Of a DNA stretch of 41,843 nucleotides, positions 9,187 through 18,902 are shown piece after piece. Origin of the DNA: Candidatus Argoarchaeum ethanivorans (lineage in GTDB: Archaea > Halobacteriota > Methanosarcinia > Methanosarcinales > EX4572-44); NCBI GenBank assembly GCA_905067555.1, contig CAJHIS010000006.1, positions 1 to 41,843 on the forward strand, written 5' to 3'. The position numbers and the translations under genes were made by a program. The notes beneath the pieces were generated by a model, which saw only the letters and a list, made by a program, of their open reading frames with translations, searched no databases and had not been told where the DNA came from. Positions within the stretch are counted from its first letter, which is position 1; every line of letters begins with the position of its first letter.

Positions 9187-12100
9187 ATGAAAACACGATA
9201 TAGATACATAGTGCTGCCGATAGTGCTGATAGCGTTGTTGGCAGCGTTCAGCGTACCGGTAAGTGCGGTAACCGGTGGCTGCCCTTCAGAAACTAAATAC
9301 AGTGAGACAATCCATGGCGGCATTTACTATGTGGCGCAAGCTCCCCCGTCGGCTGTATTTACTGACGTGCCCGATGGAATAAAACTTGCACGGCTTTATA
9401 CCGGTGCCTGGGGTGGCTCTCCGGGTAGCTGTGTGGACTTTAGCTTGACCATTAACGACTTTACCACGGAAACCTACCATGCATGCGACCCGGACAGTTA
9501 TCCGGAGCGATGCAGCGTTATTGATACACCGGAATGTCACGATTGTGTCACTGGCTGCGGTGTCCACTTTATCACCTATAATGCAACTCCTCATATCGTT
9601 ACCGGTAACAACACGATATCAACGAGTGTGCCGAGTTATTACGGTTACGTGCTTGGTCTTTTAGTCGTGTACGAGGACCCGAGCATGCCGGAAATCACAT
9701 ACTGGATAAACGAAGGAAGCCCGCTGATGATCAGTGGCAGCGGCTGTGATCCGGATAGCGATGAAATTTACATACATTTTAACGGCACTACCGGCAGTAC
9801 AAGTGCAATGAAATACTGGACCTTGGGGTTCCCAAGTAATTCCGGGGTAAACCCGGAGCTTAACGGAAACGATATCGGTGCACCTGACTATATGAGTTAT
9901 CTGTACAGGTGGGACAACATACTAACCAGTTATCTAAACCCATCAACCAATCTATTCCATTATTACCACCCGGGTGCTGATTACGAGCGTGTTCACTCTG
10001 CCGTGCTCATGCTCGAACATGGCGAGTCATCTCCTGACACAACACCACCCTACACCACTGGACATGGCCCGGCAAAAGGTGCGGCAGATGTTCCTCTCGA
10101 CACGAACATCGTTGTTCATGTCAAGGATGACAACACTGGCGTTGATAATACAACGATCGTGATGACAGTTGAAGGCAGCCCGGTAACACCAGTTACCACT
10201 GGCACTCAGGCTGATTACACACTCACTTACAACCCGCCAGCCGATTTCGGCTACGGGCAGGTAGTGGACGTAACAGTTGACGCCAGTGACTTGAACGGAA
10301 CACCGAATGTGATGCCCGTTGATTCGTACTCGTTTACGATAATGGAACTTGAGTCATCAACACCGTTTTTGATCTTGGGCTGGGTCAACAACAGCGCAGG
10401 AAGTCCTGTGAACAATCCCCTGGTGAATGTAACAAACACGAACACCTCCGAGGTCTTCACCGCGGAGACGACTGCTGATTCCAGTTACTACCAGGTACTG
10501 ACTTCATCAAACAACGTCAGCGCAGGTGATGTGCTGCACTTCTATGCCAGTGACAGTAGCAATGTGGAAGAGTTCGACCATACCGTTTCCGAAAGCGAGA
10601 TGAATGCAGGCGGCTTTGAAGAGAACATCACCATACGCTTCCCGTATACCGACCTGGTCGTAACAGGGATCGATGCATACCACAATGCCACCGGTTATCC
10701 GGCATGCTTCAACCTCTCAAACGAGATCGACATAATAGTTGAGAATACAGGCACCAAAGCTGCAAATTCGTCCCATGTTGCTTTGTATATAGACGGCGAG
10801 TTCTATGGAAAGCAGAGTGGGCCGTCAATAAATCCCGGATGCAGTGCAACCGTGCAGTTCGAATGGACTCCAACCGGAACCGACTGTGAGGATGGAGGCA
10901 CTCCAACTACCTACACGCTAAAAGCGGTTGCAGACTGCGATGGTGAGATAGGTGAGGAGAACGAAGGAAACAACGAGTCAACTACGCTGGAAACGGCATA
11001 CTGGGCTGGATACAGTGCCGATGAGGTGTTAAGCACCGCGTTCCATGGCACGGTTCACGGCAGTTTGAACTTCACAACCGGTGACGGCGTCTATACGGCT
11101 TTGAACGGTCCGGGAGCATCTACGGATATAAACTACGACATAACACTGCCGGATGGCGCCAGCGTGGAACTTGCACGGCTGAACGTGTACTACACATGGA
11201 GCCAGATCGATGAGACAGGTGTTTACCCATCCATGGGTGTAAATATTACAAAACCATCTGGTGGAACATACACGCTTTTATCTGTCGCGGAATACAATGA
11301 CAGACCCTGCGACACTCCCGCAATTACATACAACTATCCTTTCGGAAACTACGTGTACGATCTGACGGCTTATGTTACAGAGAGCGGAACCTACACCGTG
11401 ACCGTGGAGAATACAGGAACCACAGGGCACAGCTTTGCCATTGACCCACCCGGACTCGTAATCCTATACAATGATACGACAAAGCCAGAGTATGAATACT
11501 GGATACTCGAGGGAGCGGACCTGCTCGAAGGCGGACGCAGAGGCGGTGCTGGTAATCTCGCACTGAGCGAATGCATCAACAACGCGACTATCGAAGGGAC
11601 GATCGACCTCAGCATGATGGGGAGTGCAACACTCGGACTGGCAACTCCATGGGGCGGAGATGGCGGAGATCCAAGCTACCTGTACTTCAATGGCGTTGAG
11701 ATCGGGAAGGATGTCTATCACGGCTACAGCGAAACATACAGCGAAACATTGAACGGAATGTCGATGCACATAGGAAGCACGCATGCGCAGATGGGTGTTA
11801 ACCTGACTGATGTGACGACTCCTCTTGCTGCAAGCAATAATGTTGTTGGCCAGGGAGATGACGGCGATTCGATGCTGCTGGCTAATGTGTTCATGCTGGT
11901 TGAGCGTGGGGAAGCGAAACAGGACGACGTGGCAAATGCGGACATACCTGTTTCTGGCACGATGTCAGGCAGCTATGTGGATACACAAACCACTAATAAT
12001 GTATCCGAATCCATAACCGAAGTGGAGAGTAAAGGAAAGCCCGCTAACAGATACAGCTATCTTGAGCACAAATGGACGGTTGATGTAACCGGTGGAAACA

Positions 12101-13344
12101 GCGTTACCTTCTACCTTGAGGCGTATCGCAGTTCAAGCAACGATGGCGATGACTTTGTGTTTGCATACTCGACCGATGACAACACCTACACTGACATGGC
12201 AACGGTTACCAAGATCGCTGATGACGACACATATCAGACTTTTGATCTGCCGGGCGATCTCAGCGGCACAGTTTACATCCGTGTGGTGGATACCGATCAA
12301 ACTGCAGGAAACAAAGCTCTGGATACGATTTGCATCGACCATCTATTCATTCGCTCGGTACTTGGTCCACCGAGCTACGAGGTTACTGTTACTGTCGATG
12401 AGGCATCACAGACAGTGGCACCCGGGAATGGCACGACCTACACGGTCCGGGTTAAGAACACAGGCGATCTCAATGCATCCTACAGTGTTGTGATGGGCGG
12501 GACTGCGGTTGACGAGGCTACAATTGATGTTAGTCCGCTCAACTGGAACACAGGAACCTTAGCACCGAATGCAGAGTATGTGCAGACAGTCACGGTTTCC
12601 ACAACGGCAGGCACTCCGGAGACTACATACACGTTGACTGCGGCAGCTACATGTGACCAGGATGTAAGCGCTACCGATTCTGTCACTTCTGATCTCGTGG
12701 TTTCATCGGCTGGATATGCAGATGACAAAGCCAATGTGGACACACCAGTAACTGGCACGGTGTCAGGCAGCTATGTGGATACTCAAGTCTCTGACGATGT
12801 GTACGAATCCATAACCGAAGTGGAGAGTAAAGGAAAGCCCGCTAACAGATACAGCTATTTGGAACACAAGTGGACGGTTGATGTAACCGGTGGAAACAGC
12901 GTTACATTCTACCTCGAGGCATATCACAGTCCGAGCAGCGATAGCGATGACTTTGTGTTTGCATACTCGACCGATGACAGCACGTACACCGAGATGGTAA
13001 CGGTTACCAAGACTGCTGATGACGACACGTACCAGACTTTTGATCTGCCGGGCGATCTCAGCGGCACAGTTTACATCCGCGTGAAAGATACCGACCAAAC
13101 TGCAGGAAACAAAGCTCTGGATACGATTTACATCGACCATCTATTCATCCGTTCAGTATCTGGTGCACCAGATACGACGGCGCTGGCAGCAGTAACTGAT
13201 TTAGCAGCCAGCGACCCAACTCCCAGCTCGATAAAGCCAGCACCACAACCCGCTGGTTCGGGTGATACGTTCACAGTAACCGGGTTGGATGCAAGCATTA
13301 CATACGATTCTACGCAAACAAAACCGAAACGTTTATTGATATAA
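9187..13344 (+). CDS. Giant secreted protein with two DUF3344 domains and tandem beta-sandwich repeats; 3' end broken
   Basis: A 1385-residue exported protein. Signal peptide 1-28; DUF3344 about 36-280; a bacterial Ig-like domain (287-387, KGAADVPLDTNIVVHVKDD); one recurrent ~95-residue module (389-484); CARDB (488-600); second DUF3344 (606-906); then two nearly identical ~146-residue beta-sandwich repeats (912-1058 and 1178-1323) with an Ig-like domain between. It ends in an FN3 domain that is damaged: PTPSSI jumps straight to PAPQPAGSG, missing the central strands, and the frame then runs into unrelated sequence and a TAA. Homologous continuation of the FN3 and a further domain lie downstream out of frame (13382-13760). 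Start ATG at 9187 has GAGGTG upstream. The surviving protein has no anchor. Confidence 0.85.
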   Translation: MKTRYRYIVLPIVLIALLAAFSVPVSAVTGGCPSETKYSETIHGGIYYVAQAPPSAVFTDVPDGIKLARLYTGAWGGSPGSCVDFSLTINDFTTETYHACDPDSYPERCSVIDTPECHDCVTGCGVHFITYNATPHIVTGNNTISTSVPSYYGYVLGLLVVYEDPSMPEITYWINEGSPLMISGSGCDPDSDEIYIHFNGTTGSTSAMKYWTLGFPSNSGVNPELNGNDIGAPDYMSYLYRWDNILTSYLNPSTNLFHYYHPGADYERVHSAVLMLEHGESSPDTTPPYTTGHGPAKGAADVPLDTNIVVHVKDDNTGVDNTTIVMTVEGSPVTPVTTGTQADYTLTYNPPADFGYGQVVDVTVDASDLNGTPNVMPVDSYSFTIMELESSTPFLILGWVNNSAGSPVNNPLVNVTNTNTSEVFTAETTADSSYYQVLTSSNNVSAGDVLHFYASDSSNVEEFDHTVSESEMNAGGFEENITIRFPYTDLVVTGIDAYHNATGYPACFNLSNEIDIIVENTGTKAANSSHVALYIDGEFYGKQSGPSINPGCSATVQFEWTPTGTDCEDGGTPTTYTLKAVADCDGEIGEENEGNNESTTLETAYWAGYSADEVLSTAFHGTVHGSLNFTTGDGVYTALNGPGASTDINYDITLPDGASVELARLNVYYTWSQIDETGVYPSMGVNITKPSGGTYTLLSVAEYNDRPCDTPAITYNYPFGNYVYDLTAYVTESGTYTVTVENTGTTGHSFAIDPPGLVILYNDTTKPEYEYWILEGADLLEGGRRGGAGNLALSECINNATIEGTIDLSMMGSATLGLATPWGGDGGDPSYLYFNGVEIGKDVYHGYSETYSETLNGMSMHIGSTHAQMGVNLTDVTTPLAASNNVVGQGDDGDSMLLANVFMLVERGEAKQDDVANADIPVSGTMSGSYVDTQTTNNVSESITEVESKGKPANRYSYLEHKWTVDVTGGNSVTFYLEAYRSSSNDGDDFVFAYSTDDNTYTDMATVTKIADDDTYQTFDLPGDLSGTVYIRVVDTDQTAGNKALDTICIDHLFIRSVLGPPSYEVTVTVDEASQTVAPGNGTTYTVRVKNTGDLNASYSVVMGGTAVDEATIDVSPLNWNTGTLAPNAEYVQTVTVSTTAGTPETTYTLTAAATCDQDVSATDSVTSDLVVSSAGYADDKANVDTPVTGTVSGSYVDTQVSDDVYESITEVESKGKPANRYSYLEHKWTVDVTGGNSVTFYLEAYHSPSSDSDDFVFAYSTDDSTYTEMVTVTKTADDDTYQTFDLPGDLSGTVYIRVKDTDQTAGNKALDTIYIDHLFIRSVSGAPDTTALAAVTDLAASDPTPSSIKPAPQPAGSGDTFTVTGLDASITYDSTQTKPKRLLI
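11920..13155 (+). repeat. Tandem intragenic duplication (two ~146-codon repeats)
   Basis: Codons 912-1058 (11920-12360) and 1178-1323 (12718-13155) of the 9187 gene are near-identical at DNA level, including a stretch of more than 50 bases beginning GAATCCATAACCGAAG at about 12006 and 12806. Silent sites are also conserved, which points to recent duplication or gene conversion. The protein repeat contains ESITEVESKGKPANRYSY and an HLFIRSV end, reading as a carbohydrate-binding-like beta-sandwich. Confidence 0.85.
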
Positions 13345-13760
13345 AGTACATTTGCTCTATATCAAGATAATTTGGTCAAAATACTTTGCAGTGAAAACAT
13401 CGGATGAAGTACAAATGAATCGCCACTTTCCAACGTTGCAAGCAACACGACAAAAGAAGCATCTTTAAATACGATGCATGTTAATAGCATTGATATGTTG
13501 CTTAAAACATAACGATTGTTGATGCCACTGGCGCGCCAGTCGATGGTGCAACAGTAGAAGGTCACTGGTGTGATGCAACCAGCGATACCGATTCTGGCAC
13601 AACAGATGCAAGTGGACAGGTATCATTGAATTCAGACAAGGTGAAAAACGCTCCCGGTGGAACAACCTTTACCTTCGCGGTGGATGGTGTTTCGCTTGCT
13701 GGACGGGCATACGACTCAGGAGCAAACGTGGAGGCGAGTGACGGCATAATAGTGCCATAA
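13345..13760 (+). pseudogene. Decayed 3' end of the 9187 surface gene
   Basis: Beyond the TAA at 13342-13344, gene-like sequence resumes. From 13382 it reads YFAVKTSDEV, then loses one base (a CCA codon reduced to CA), and in the next frame continues NESPLSNVASNTTKEASLNT-MHVNSIDM. After a further deletion and a stop it resumes as TIVDATGAPVDGATVEGHW and runs to a TAA at 13758-13760. The FN3 continuation and the last domain match the intact version in the neighbouring 16125 protein (residues about 516-625, NVMHVHSINMSVSK ... TIVNATNSPVEGAAVYGTW). So the original gene ran to 13760 and was broken by about 80 bases of foreign sequence, a one-base deletion and a larger deletion. An assembly error could explain a single frameshift but not all of these. 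Confidence 0.8.
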
Positions 13761-13790
13761 AAGCAGATGACAGATAAGTGCAAAAGCAGG

Positions 13791-13820
13791 AGAGGGATCT
13801 CGATTCCTCTTCTTTAATTT
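13791..13820 (+). terminator. Stem-loop terminator
   Basis: Arms AGAGGGAT (13791-13798) and ATTCCTCT (13803-13810) pair over 8 bp with one G-T wobble around a CTCG loop, followed by TCTTTAATTT. It terminates the original long form of the 9187 gene, 30 bases after the relic stop codon, supporting the idea that the relic was once the gene end. Confidence 0.75.
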
Positions 13821-14009
13821 ATTCCAAAACCATTACTTAAAAAATCCGAGGTGTACGGGGATTTGCCTTTAGATGGGTGATGTTGCTCATCATGGGTGAG
13901 GTGGTAAGTGCATCATACGTCGGAAACGGCGCGCATATAGAGTGACTCATGCTGCTCTGTGGAATCGAATATGAACAAACAACACAATAAAATAAGAGGT
14001 GAATATAAA

Positions 14010-14039
14010 ATGAAAGAAGTAGAGGTGAATATAAAATGA
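14010..14039 (+). promoter_or_regulatory. Duplicated ribosome-binding/start segment creating a 9-codon upstream ORF
   Basis: The 26-base unit with GAGGTGAATATAAAATGAAA occurs twice in tandem, so there are two ribosome binding sites and two ATGs (14010 and 14036). The first opens a nine-codon frame (MKEVEVNIK) whose TGA overlaps the ATG of the real gene as ATGA. This may be a simple slippage duplication or a coupling leader peptide. Confidence 0.6.
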
Positions 14040-14815
14040 AAGGAATATTAGCCATATTGATGGTAGGTATAATGGTACTGGCGATGATTACGCCAGCTAT
14101 GAGTACAGATACGAGTGCGACCGTGACTGACGCAACTTCAACATACGACTGCACTGCAACTGATATAACTACGCAACCAGACCCAGTCACTCCTGCTGAT
14201 GGAACAGTAAGCTATAATCTTGTGGTTTCTGACGACAATGGTGATGACACCATACCTGCTGGTACATGGAAGGCAGAGGTAAATTTCGGCGCTGGTCTTC
14301 AGACTACAACGCTAACCGCCGATGCTGTAAATGGCGACCTGCAAAGGACTTGCACGGGAACTGATTCTGTACCAGCTAATACAGCATCAGGCAACTACGT
14401 AGTAACCTTCAGACTCGATGCTGGTTCCTCGATTTGCACTAAAACCGTTAATGTCGGCGAAGTGATGTCTATCAGTGTAATGGATATGAGCTTTGGCGCA
14501 GTGAACCCAGGAGAATTGGACAAACCTGGAAAACACGTCGTGACCAATACAGGAAATGTTAAAGTAAAGTTCGTTGATACCACCCCATTAGGTTATGACA
14601 CTACCGGTGATGGAATCACATGGGAAAATATGGCAGGGTCGGGAACTGCTGCTGGTGAAACAATTGCAGATAGTCAGCTAACAACAAACTGGGCTGCTGC
14701 AACAGAAATTGCAGTAGGTGGAAATGCTGATGCCAACTTCGAGTTAGATGTGCCAACAGGATTGAAGGCAGGACCTTACGGAGGATCGACCACTTTTACA
14801 CCGACTAAGGCGTAA
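14036..14815 (+). CDS. Secreted protein with WxL-like C-terminal domain
   Basis: A 259-residue exported protein. Signal peptide 1-23 (ends AMS-TDT). The N-terminal half (about 28-145) is a threonine-rich Ig-like domain with a YNLVVSDDNGDDTIPAGTW segment. The C-terminal half (about 150-259) begins MSFGAVNPGELDKPGKHVVTN and ends in a PYGGSTTFTP strand. This is the same fold signature as the end of the 18899 protein and resembles the WxL/camelysin type of surface beta-sandwich (FG-x-x-x-PG near the start, N-x-GN, then a final AG-x-Y-x-G-x-x-T strand). No anchor. The next gene encodes a DUF916-like partner, as in bacterial WxL loci; that pairing is my inference. The start is the second of two duplicated ATGs, chosen because it leads directly into the signal peptide. 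Confidence 0.75.
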   Translation: MKGILAILMVGIMVLAMITPAMSTDTSATVTDATSTYDCTATDITTQPDPVTPADGTVSYNLVVSDDNGDDTIPAGTWKAEVNFGAGLQTTTLTADAVNGDLQRTCTGTDSVPANTASGNYVVTFRLDAGSSICTKTVNVGEVMSISVMDMSFGAVNPGELDKPGKHVVTNTGNVKVKFVDTTPLGYDTTGDGITWENMAGSGTAAGETIADSQLTTNWAAATEIAVGGNADANFELDVPTGLKAGPYGGSTTFTPTKA

Positions 14816-14836
14816 AGTAAATTGAGAGAAGCATAG

Positions 14837-14870
14837 AAGGGATAATAATTTTTTTCCCTTTTTTCCCTTT
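14837..14870 (+). terminator. Weak stem-loop with T-tracts
   Basis: Arms AAGGGA (14837-14842) and TCCCTT (14855-14860) with T-rich loop and tail (TTTTCCCTTTTTT). Probably a partial terminator between the 14036 gene and the next one. Confidence 0.5.
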
Positions 14871-14901
14871 TTTGAAGGAATTGAAAACAAGAAATAAGAA
14901 A

Positions 14902-16119
14902 ATGAAGCAAAAAGTGAGTATGAGGAAAATGAAACTGACAGCAGCGGTAATTGCCGCATTCTTAATCTTGAGCTTATGCCCTACTGCAAATGCTACCATT
15001 GGTATTGGTATATCACCAGCAAGCATCATAATCAGCGATACCTTTAAAGGTGGGTCGTATGAGAGGACGATAACGGTTTTTAATAGTGGTGACGAAACAG
15101 GCACATTTGGGCTCACCGCCGAAGGCGAATGTGCCGAATGGATTTCTTTTTGTAAAGAAGACGAGCCAGATATACCACTAACAGAGATTACAATACCAGG
15201 CAAAGATAAAGCAAAAGTCCTCGTAAAGTTTGATATACCCAAAGACATCGCAAATGCTGATTATACCACAACGGTCTATGCGCATAGCATTCCAAAGGAA
15301 GAAGCACCGGAAGGAGGTGCGGTTGCTCATGCGGTTGTCCGCATACCGTTAGAGGTTCTTATCCAGGTCACAGGTACGCAAATCCTGAAAGGAACCGTAA
15401 AAAGCATAACGACCGCGGATATCGAAATCGACTATCCATTAAAGATAAAAGTTGAGTTCAAAAACGAAGGCAACGTGGTTGCAAAACCGAAGATCGCGGT
15501 TGCAATAACAAAGGGTGGCAAACTAGTCGACAGTTTTGTCCACGATGAAACCGGCATAAAACCAGACTGTGAAGACACGGTAACAGTGCTCTGGAACACG
15601 ACAGAACAGGGGACAGGAGATTACACCACAGATGTGGCTGTTTCACTCGGTGAAGAGCTTCTTATCACAAAGAGTCTGCCCTTCAAGATCCTTCCTTTCG
15701 GCACGCTCACAAGGCAGGGCGAACTTACGAGTCTCGTAACCGAAGGTGAACCCATGATCAGCCGTGTGATAAAGATACTCGCAGACTTCGAGAACACCGG
15801 AAAGATCGACAGCCGGGCAACATTCAGGGGAGAGGTATACCGTGATGGCGAATTCGTTGATGTGATCGAGAGCGATGAAATGATAGTCGAGGTTGGCGAG
15901 ACCAGCAGGTTGACCGCCTACTACAAGATACTGTCGTCTGGCAGGTACGTGGTGAAGGGATATGTGCTCTACGAAGGAAAGGAGACCGGTACAGAAGAGA
16001 TCTTGTTCGATGTGGCTTCAACAAATTCTAAATCAGGAACTTTTGACATTCCAGGGTTTTCCGGATCAATATTAATTATTGCAATCGTGTTAATTTATTT
16101 CATATACAAAAAAAGGTGA
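14902..16119 (+). CDS. Membrane-anchored DUF916-like surface protein with sorting-type tail
   Basis: A ~405-residue exported protein. Signal peptide (MKLTAAVIAAFLILSLCPTANA) lies just after a basic N-terminus. The first mature domain starts IGIGISPASIIISDTFKGG and contains a VFNSGDETGTF strand and an FDIPKDIANADYTT stretch. This resembles the N-terminal domain of DUF916-type proteins that accompany WxL surface proteins, or COG1470-type NEW3-like domains. Two further Ig-like domains follow. The C-terminus is FDIPGFSGS, then a hydrophobic segment and YKKR, matching the PGF-CTERM pattern recognised by archaeosortase A. Start is uncertain: a TTG at 14872 and ATGs at 14902, 14923 and 14932 are all open. 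I chose 14902 because it gives a normal basic n-region. The end overlaps the GTG and ribosome binding site of the next gene, implying coupling. Confidence 0.75.
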   Translation: MKQKVSMRKMKLTAAVIAAFLILSLCPTANATIGIGISPASIIISDTFKGGSYERTITVFNSGDETGTFGLTAEGECAEWISFCKEDEPDIPLTEITIPGKDKAKVLVKFDIPKDIANADYTTTVYAHSIPKEEAPEGGAVAHAVVRIPLEVLIQVTGTQILKGTVKSITTADIEIDYPLKIKVEFKNEGNVVAKPKIAVAITKGGKLVDSFVHDETGIKPDCEDTVTVLWNTTEQGTGDYTTDVAVSLGEELLITKSLPFKILPFGTLTRQGELTSLVTEGEPMISRVIKILADFENTGKIDSRATFRGEVYRDGEFVDVIESDEMIVEVGETSRLTAYYKILSSGRYVVKGYVLYEGKETGTEEILFDVASTNSKSGTFDIPGFSGSILIIAIVLIYFIYKKR

Positions 16120-16124
16120 TAAAA

Positions 16125-18902
16125 ATGCATAATAAAATACCAATTGTAATTGTGGTTGTATTAACGGCATCGATACTACTGGTCAGTTCATCTGTTTATG
16201 CAAACGATGCGACATCGAGCACAACCGTGCTCAACGCAGCCCCGGCAATGGCGATTGAATTGGCACCAGATGACAATCCGGTAGCACTGGGTGTACAGGT
16301 AATTAATCCAAACTGGGAAACCCAAAACAGGACAGTCATGATCACAGCGACTGTGACCGATATGAACGGCTGGGATGATATTGTTAATACCAGTGTTACA
16401 GCAACTGTTACTGGTCCAAGCGTGGTTGAGGACAGTCCTGTGAGTTTGAGTTTCGACAGCGTTGTTAACGTAACTACAGCCACTTACACGGGCTCGTTTA
16501 ACATGTCAACCCACACAGAGGGCGATTATAAAGTGGTGGTTACCGCAACCGATGTCGGGGGATTGACTGCTGCCGGGTCTAAGAATTTCACTTATCTATA
16601 TTCCACTCCGGTGGTGACGATTACGGTTGCACCGGAATCGGCATTTGACAGCATGGGGAACGATGTAACCACAAAAGTTCTTAATCCCGATAGCGAGTAT
16701 GCCGTGTTAACCGTTAGAAAAGGGACGGAGGCATACGTTGGAATGAACTTCGTAGCTGACATTCCTGATTCCGCAATCATCGAATCCGTAACCTTTTACT
16801 ATGAACACCATGAATCGTCTACACTTGACAGTATATTTATAGAGGTCTATGATAACGACACTGCCGAATGGGTGAGATACTCAGGGACTACGAGTGGGAC
16901 AGACACCCTCGACAGCCAGGATGTAACCATGCAGATCAACACATCGACAGAGGCTGGAAACAACAGGATTAGATATGTGTGCTATGAGAGTGGTGGCAAG
17001 ACGGAAAAAGGCTATCTCGACCATGGGTATCTGAACATAACCTATTCTTATGTTCCGGACACAACGCCGCCTGCAAAGGTGACTGGTGTTACAGTAACAC
17101 CAGTTAGCTGCGCACAACTTGATGTTTCTTGGACTGCGAACAACGAGTCAGACCTTGCCCATTACAATGTGTACCAAAACGAAAATCTTGTCGCTTCGCC
17201 AACGACTAGCTCATATTCTGATACCGGGCTGACTGCCAATACAACTTACTATTACAAAATAACAGCCGTTGACAACGCATGTAATGAAGGAACGCCATCT
17301 GATGAAAAATCCGGCACGACCGCCACAGACACTATCGGTCCTGTAACCTCAGACATGGTTGCTGAGCCGAACCCGACCAATGGTGCAGAAACGGTAACGT
17401 TGACTGCAACTATTAGCGATTCGAGCACCTGCAATTCCATAATCGCTGCTGCGGAATATTTTGTTAACGCAACTGGCGATAACGGTAATGGAACAGCGAT
17501 GAGTGCATCAGACGGGGCATTTAACGCTGTAACGGAAGCAGTAACAGCAGATATAAACGTATCCGGCTGGTCTGCCGGTGATTATACATTATACGTGCAC
17601 GGCAAGGATGAAGCAGGCAACTGGGGAGGAGCATCACCGGTGGTACTGGAGGTAACAGAAGAGTCCGTTAATGTCATGCATGTTCACAGCATCAATATGT
17701 CGGTAAGCAAGAGAACAGCCGGCAAAAATACGTTTACGCATGCTACGGCAGTGGTAACGATTGTTAATGCTACTAACAGTCCTGTTGAAGGCGCAGCAGT
17801 ATATGGTACATGGAGCAATGCAACCAGTGATAGTGATTCCGGCATTACAAATTCTGCCGGGCAAGTGTCACTCGATTCTGACGAGCTTAAAAATGCTCCA
17901 TCGGAAACAACTTTTACCTTCACGGTGGATGACGTCAGCAAAGCTGGCTGGACTTATGACCCGGCAGCAAACGTTGAGACCAACGACAGCATAACTGTGG
18001 GTACTTACGACTTCTCAACCGGTGCAGGCTCAGATAAATGGGCATACCGGTATCAATGTAATGCCAATCCGCCATCCATCAGTGATGTCCCGGATGATGA
18101 GTTCAAAATAAAGCAATACAAGGGTATCAAGATAGACGATGATACGATGCAGGGGGATGCCAGCTCTGCTAATGGCTTCTACGCAATTCATCGGTTCAAA
18201 TTCGACATTGAAGAACCCGAATCAAGCATAACAAAGCTCGATATTCTATGGGATGGCGCTGGATTCCGGCGATATGGAACGCACGGTGCAATGCTGTACA
18301 TCTGGAATTTTGAAGCGGGCAAGTATGAACAATTAGATAGGAAAACTGATACTTACATAACTCTGGAGGGAACCATAGCCACTAACATTGGGAATTACAT
18401 TGACGATGGCACCATGATTATAACAGCAGAGCAAAACAGTCCGCAAGTGAGACTCCTTTGGTGGACGTTCCGCTCACGACTCGGCACGGATTACGTGAAG
18501 GTGGAGGTTACGCACACACCACAGCCGAATGTTGTTATACTCGATGTAACGCCGGGTGCTGCTGCGGTTCATCCTGGTGATAGCATAACTTTTGCAGTTG
18601 ATATCAGAAACGATGGCGCACCTGCTTATGGCTATGCCGGTGGTGCAGCACGCTATCCCGATGGAACGTACTGCAACACAGAGTGGGAGAAGACCAATTA
18701 TCTGGATACCGGAGACACCGCAACCGTCGACATTGACTGGACGGTTCCGGCAGATGCGCCTGCTGGCTCGTATGGGTTCGTATCCGCAACCTGGGATGGA
18801 TGCTGGACCGGATGCGAGGGAACTCCATGCTATCTTGATGGATGCTGTGATGGTGAACAGGACAGGTATGAAGAGGCTAATCTCTTTGAGGTGGTATCAT
18901 GA
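16125..18902 (+). CDS. Large secreted Ig/FN3 surface protein with cysteine-rich tail
   Basis: A 925-residue exported protein. Signal peptide 1-26 (ends VYA-NDA). Order: Ig-like (about 45-157), beta-sandwich with YEHHESSTLDSIFIEVYDN (160-310), FN3 (313-400), Ig (403-512), an Ig/CNA-like domain (516-625) whose damaged relative lies at 13480-13760, a beta-sandwich (627-795) shared with the end of the 788 protein (YDFSTGAGSDKWAYR, FYAIHRFKFDI, GAMLYIWNF), and a CARDB-like end (800-925) that carries a cysteine cluster C-x3-C-x4-C-x4-CC. AGGTGA five bases before ATG 16125 sets the start over GTG 16116. The end overlaps the next gene by four bases (ATGA), so the two are translationally coupled. No anchor; it may pair with an anchored neighbour. 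Confidence 0.82.
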   Translation: MHNKIPIVIVVVLTASILLVSSSVYANDATSSTTVLNAAPAMAIELAPDDNPVALGVQVINPNWETQNRTVMITATVTDMNGWDDIVNTSVTATVTGPSVVEDSPVSLSFDSVVNVTTATYTGSFNMSTHTEGDYKVVVTATDVGGLTAAGSKNFTYLYSTPVVTITVAPESAFDSMGNDVTTKVLNPDSEYAVLTVRKGTEAYVGMNFVADIPDSAIIESVTFYYEHHESSTLDSIFIEVYDNDTAEWVRYSGTTSGTDTLDSQDVTMQINTSTEAGNNRIRYVCYESGGKTEKGYLDHGYLNITYSYVPDTTPPAKVTGVTVTPVSCAQLDVSWTANNESDLAHYNVYQNENLVASPTTSSYSDTGLTANTTYYYKITAVDNACNEGTPSDEKSGTTATDTIGPVTSDMVAEPNPTNGAETVTLTATISDSSTCNSIIAAAEYFVNATGDNGNGTAMSASDGAFNAVTEAVTADINVSGWSAGDYTLYVHGKDEAGNWGGASPVVLEVTEESVNVMHVHSINMSVSKRTAGKNTFTHATAVVTIVNATNSPVEGAAVYGTWSNATSDSDSGITNSAGQVSLDSDELKNAPSETTFTFTVDDVSKAGWTYDPAANVETNDSITVGTYDFSTGAGSDKWAYRYQCNANPPSISDVPDDEFKIKQYKGIKIDDDTMQGDASSANGFYAIHRFKFDIEEPESSITKLDILWDGAGFRRYGTHGAMLYIWNFEAGKYEQLDRKTDTYITLEGTIATNIGNYIDDGTMIITAEQNSPQVRLLWWTFRSRLGTDYVKVEVTHTPQPNVVILDVTPGAAAVHPGDSITFAVDIRNDGAPAYGYAGGAARYPDGTYCNTEWEKTNYLDTGDTATVDIDWTVPADAPAGSYGFVSATWDGCWTGCEGTPCYLDGCCDGEQDRYEEANLFEVVS

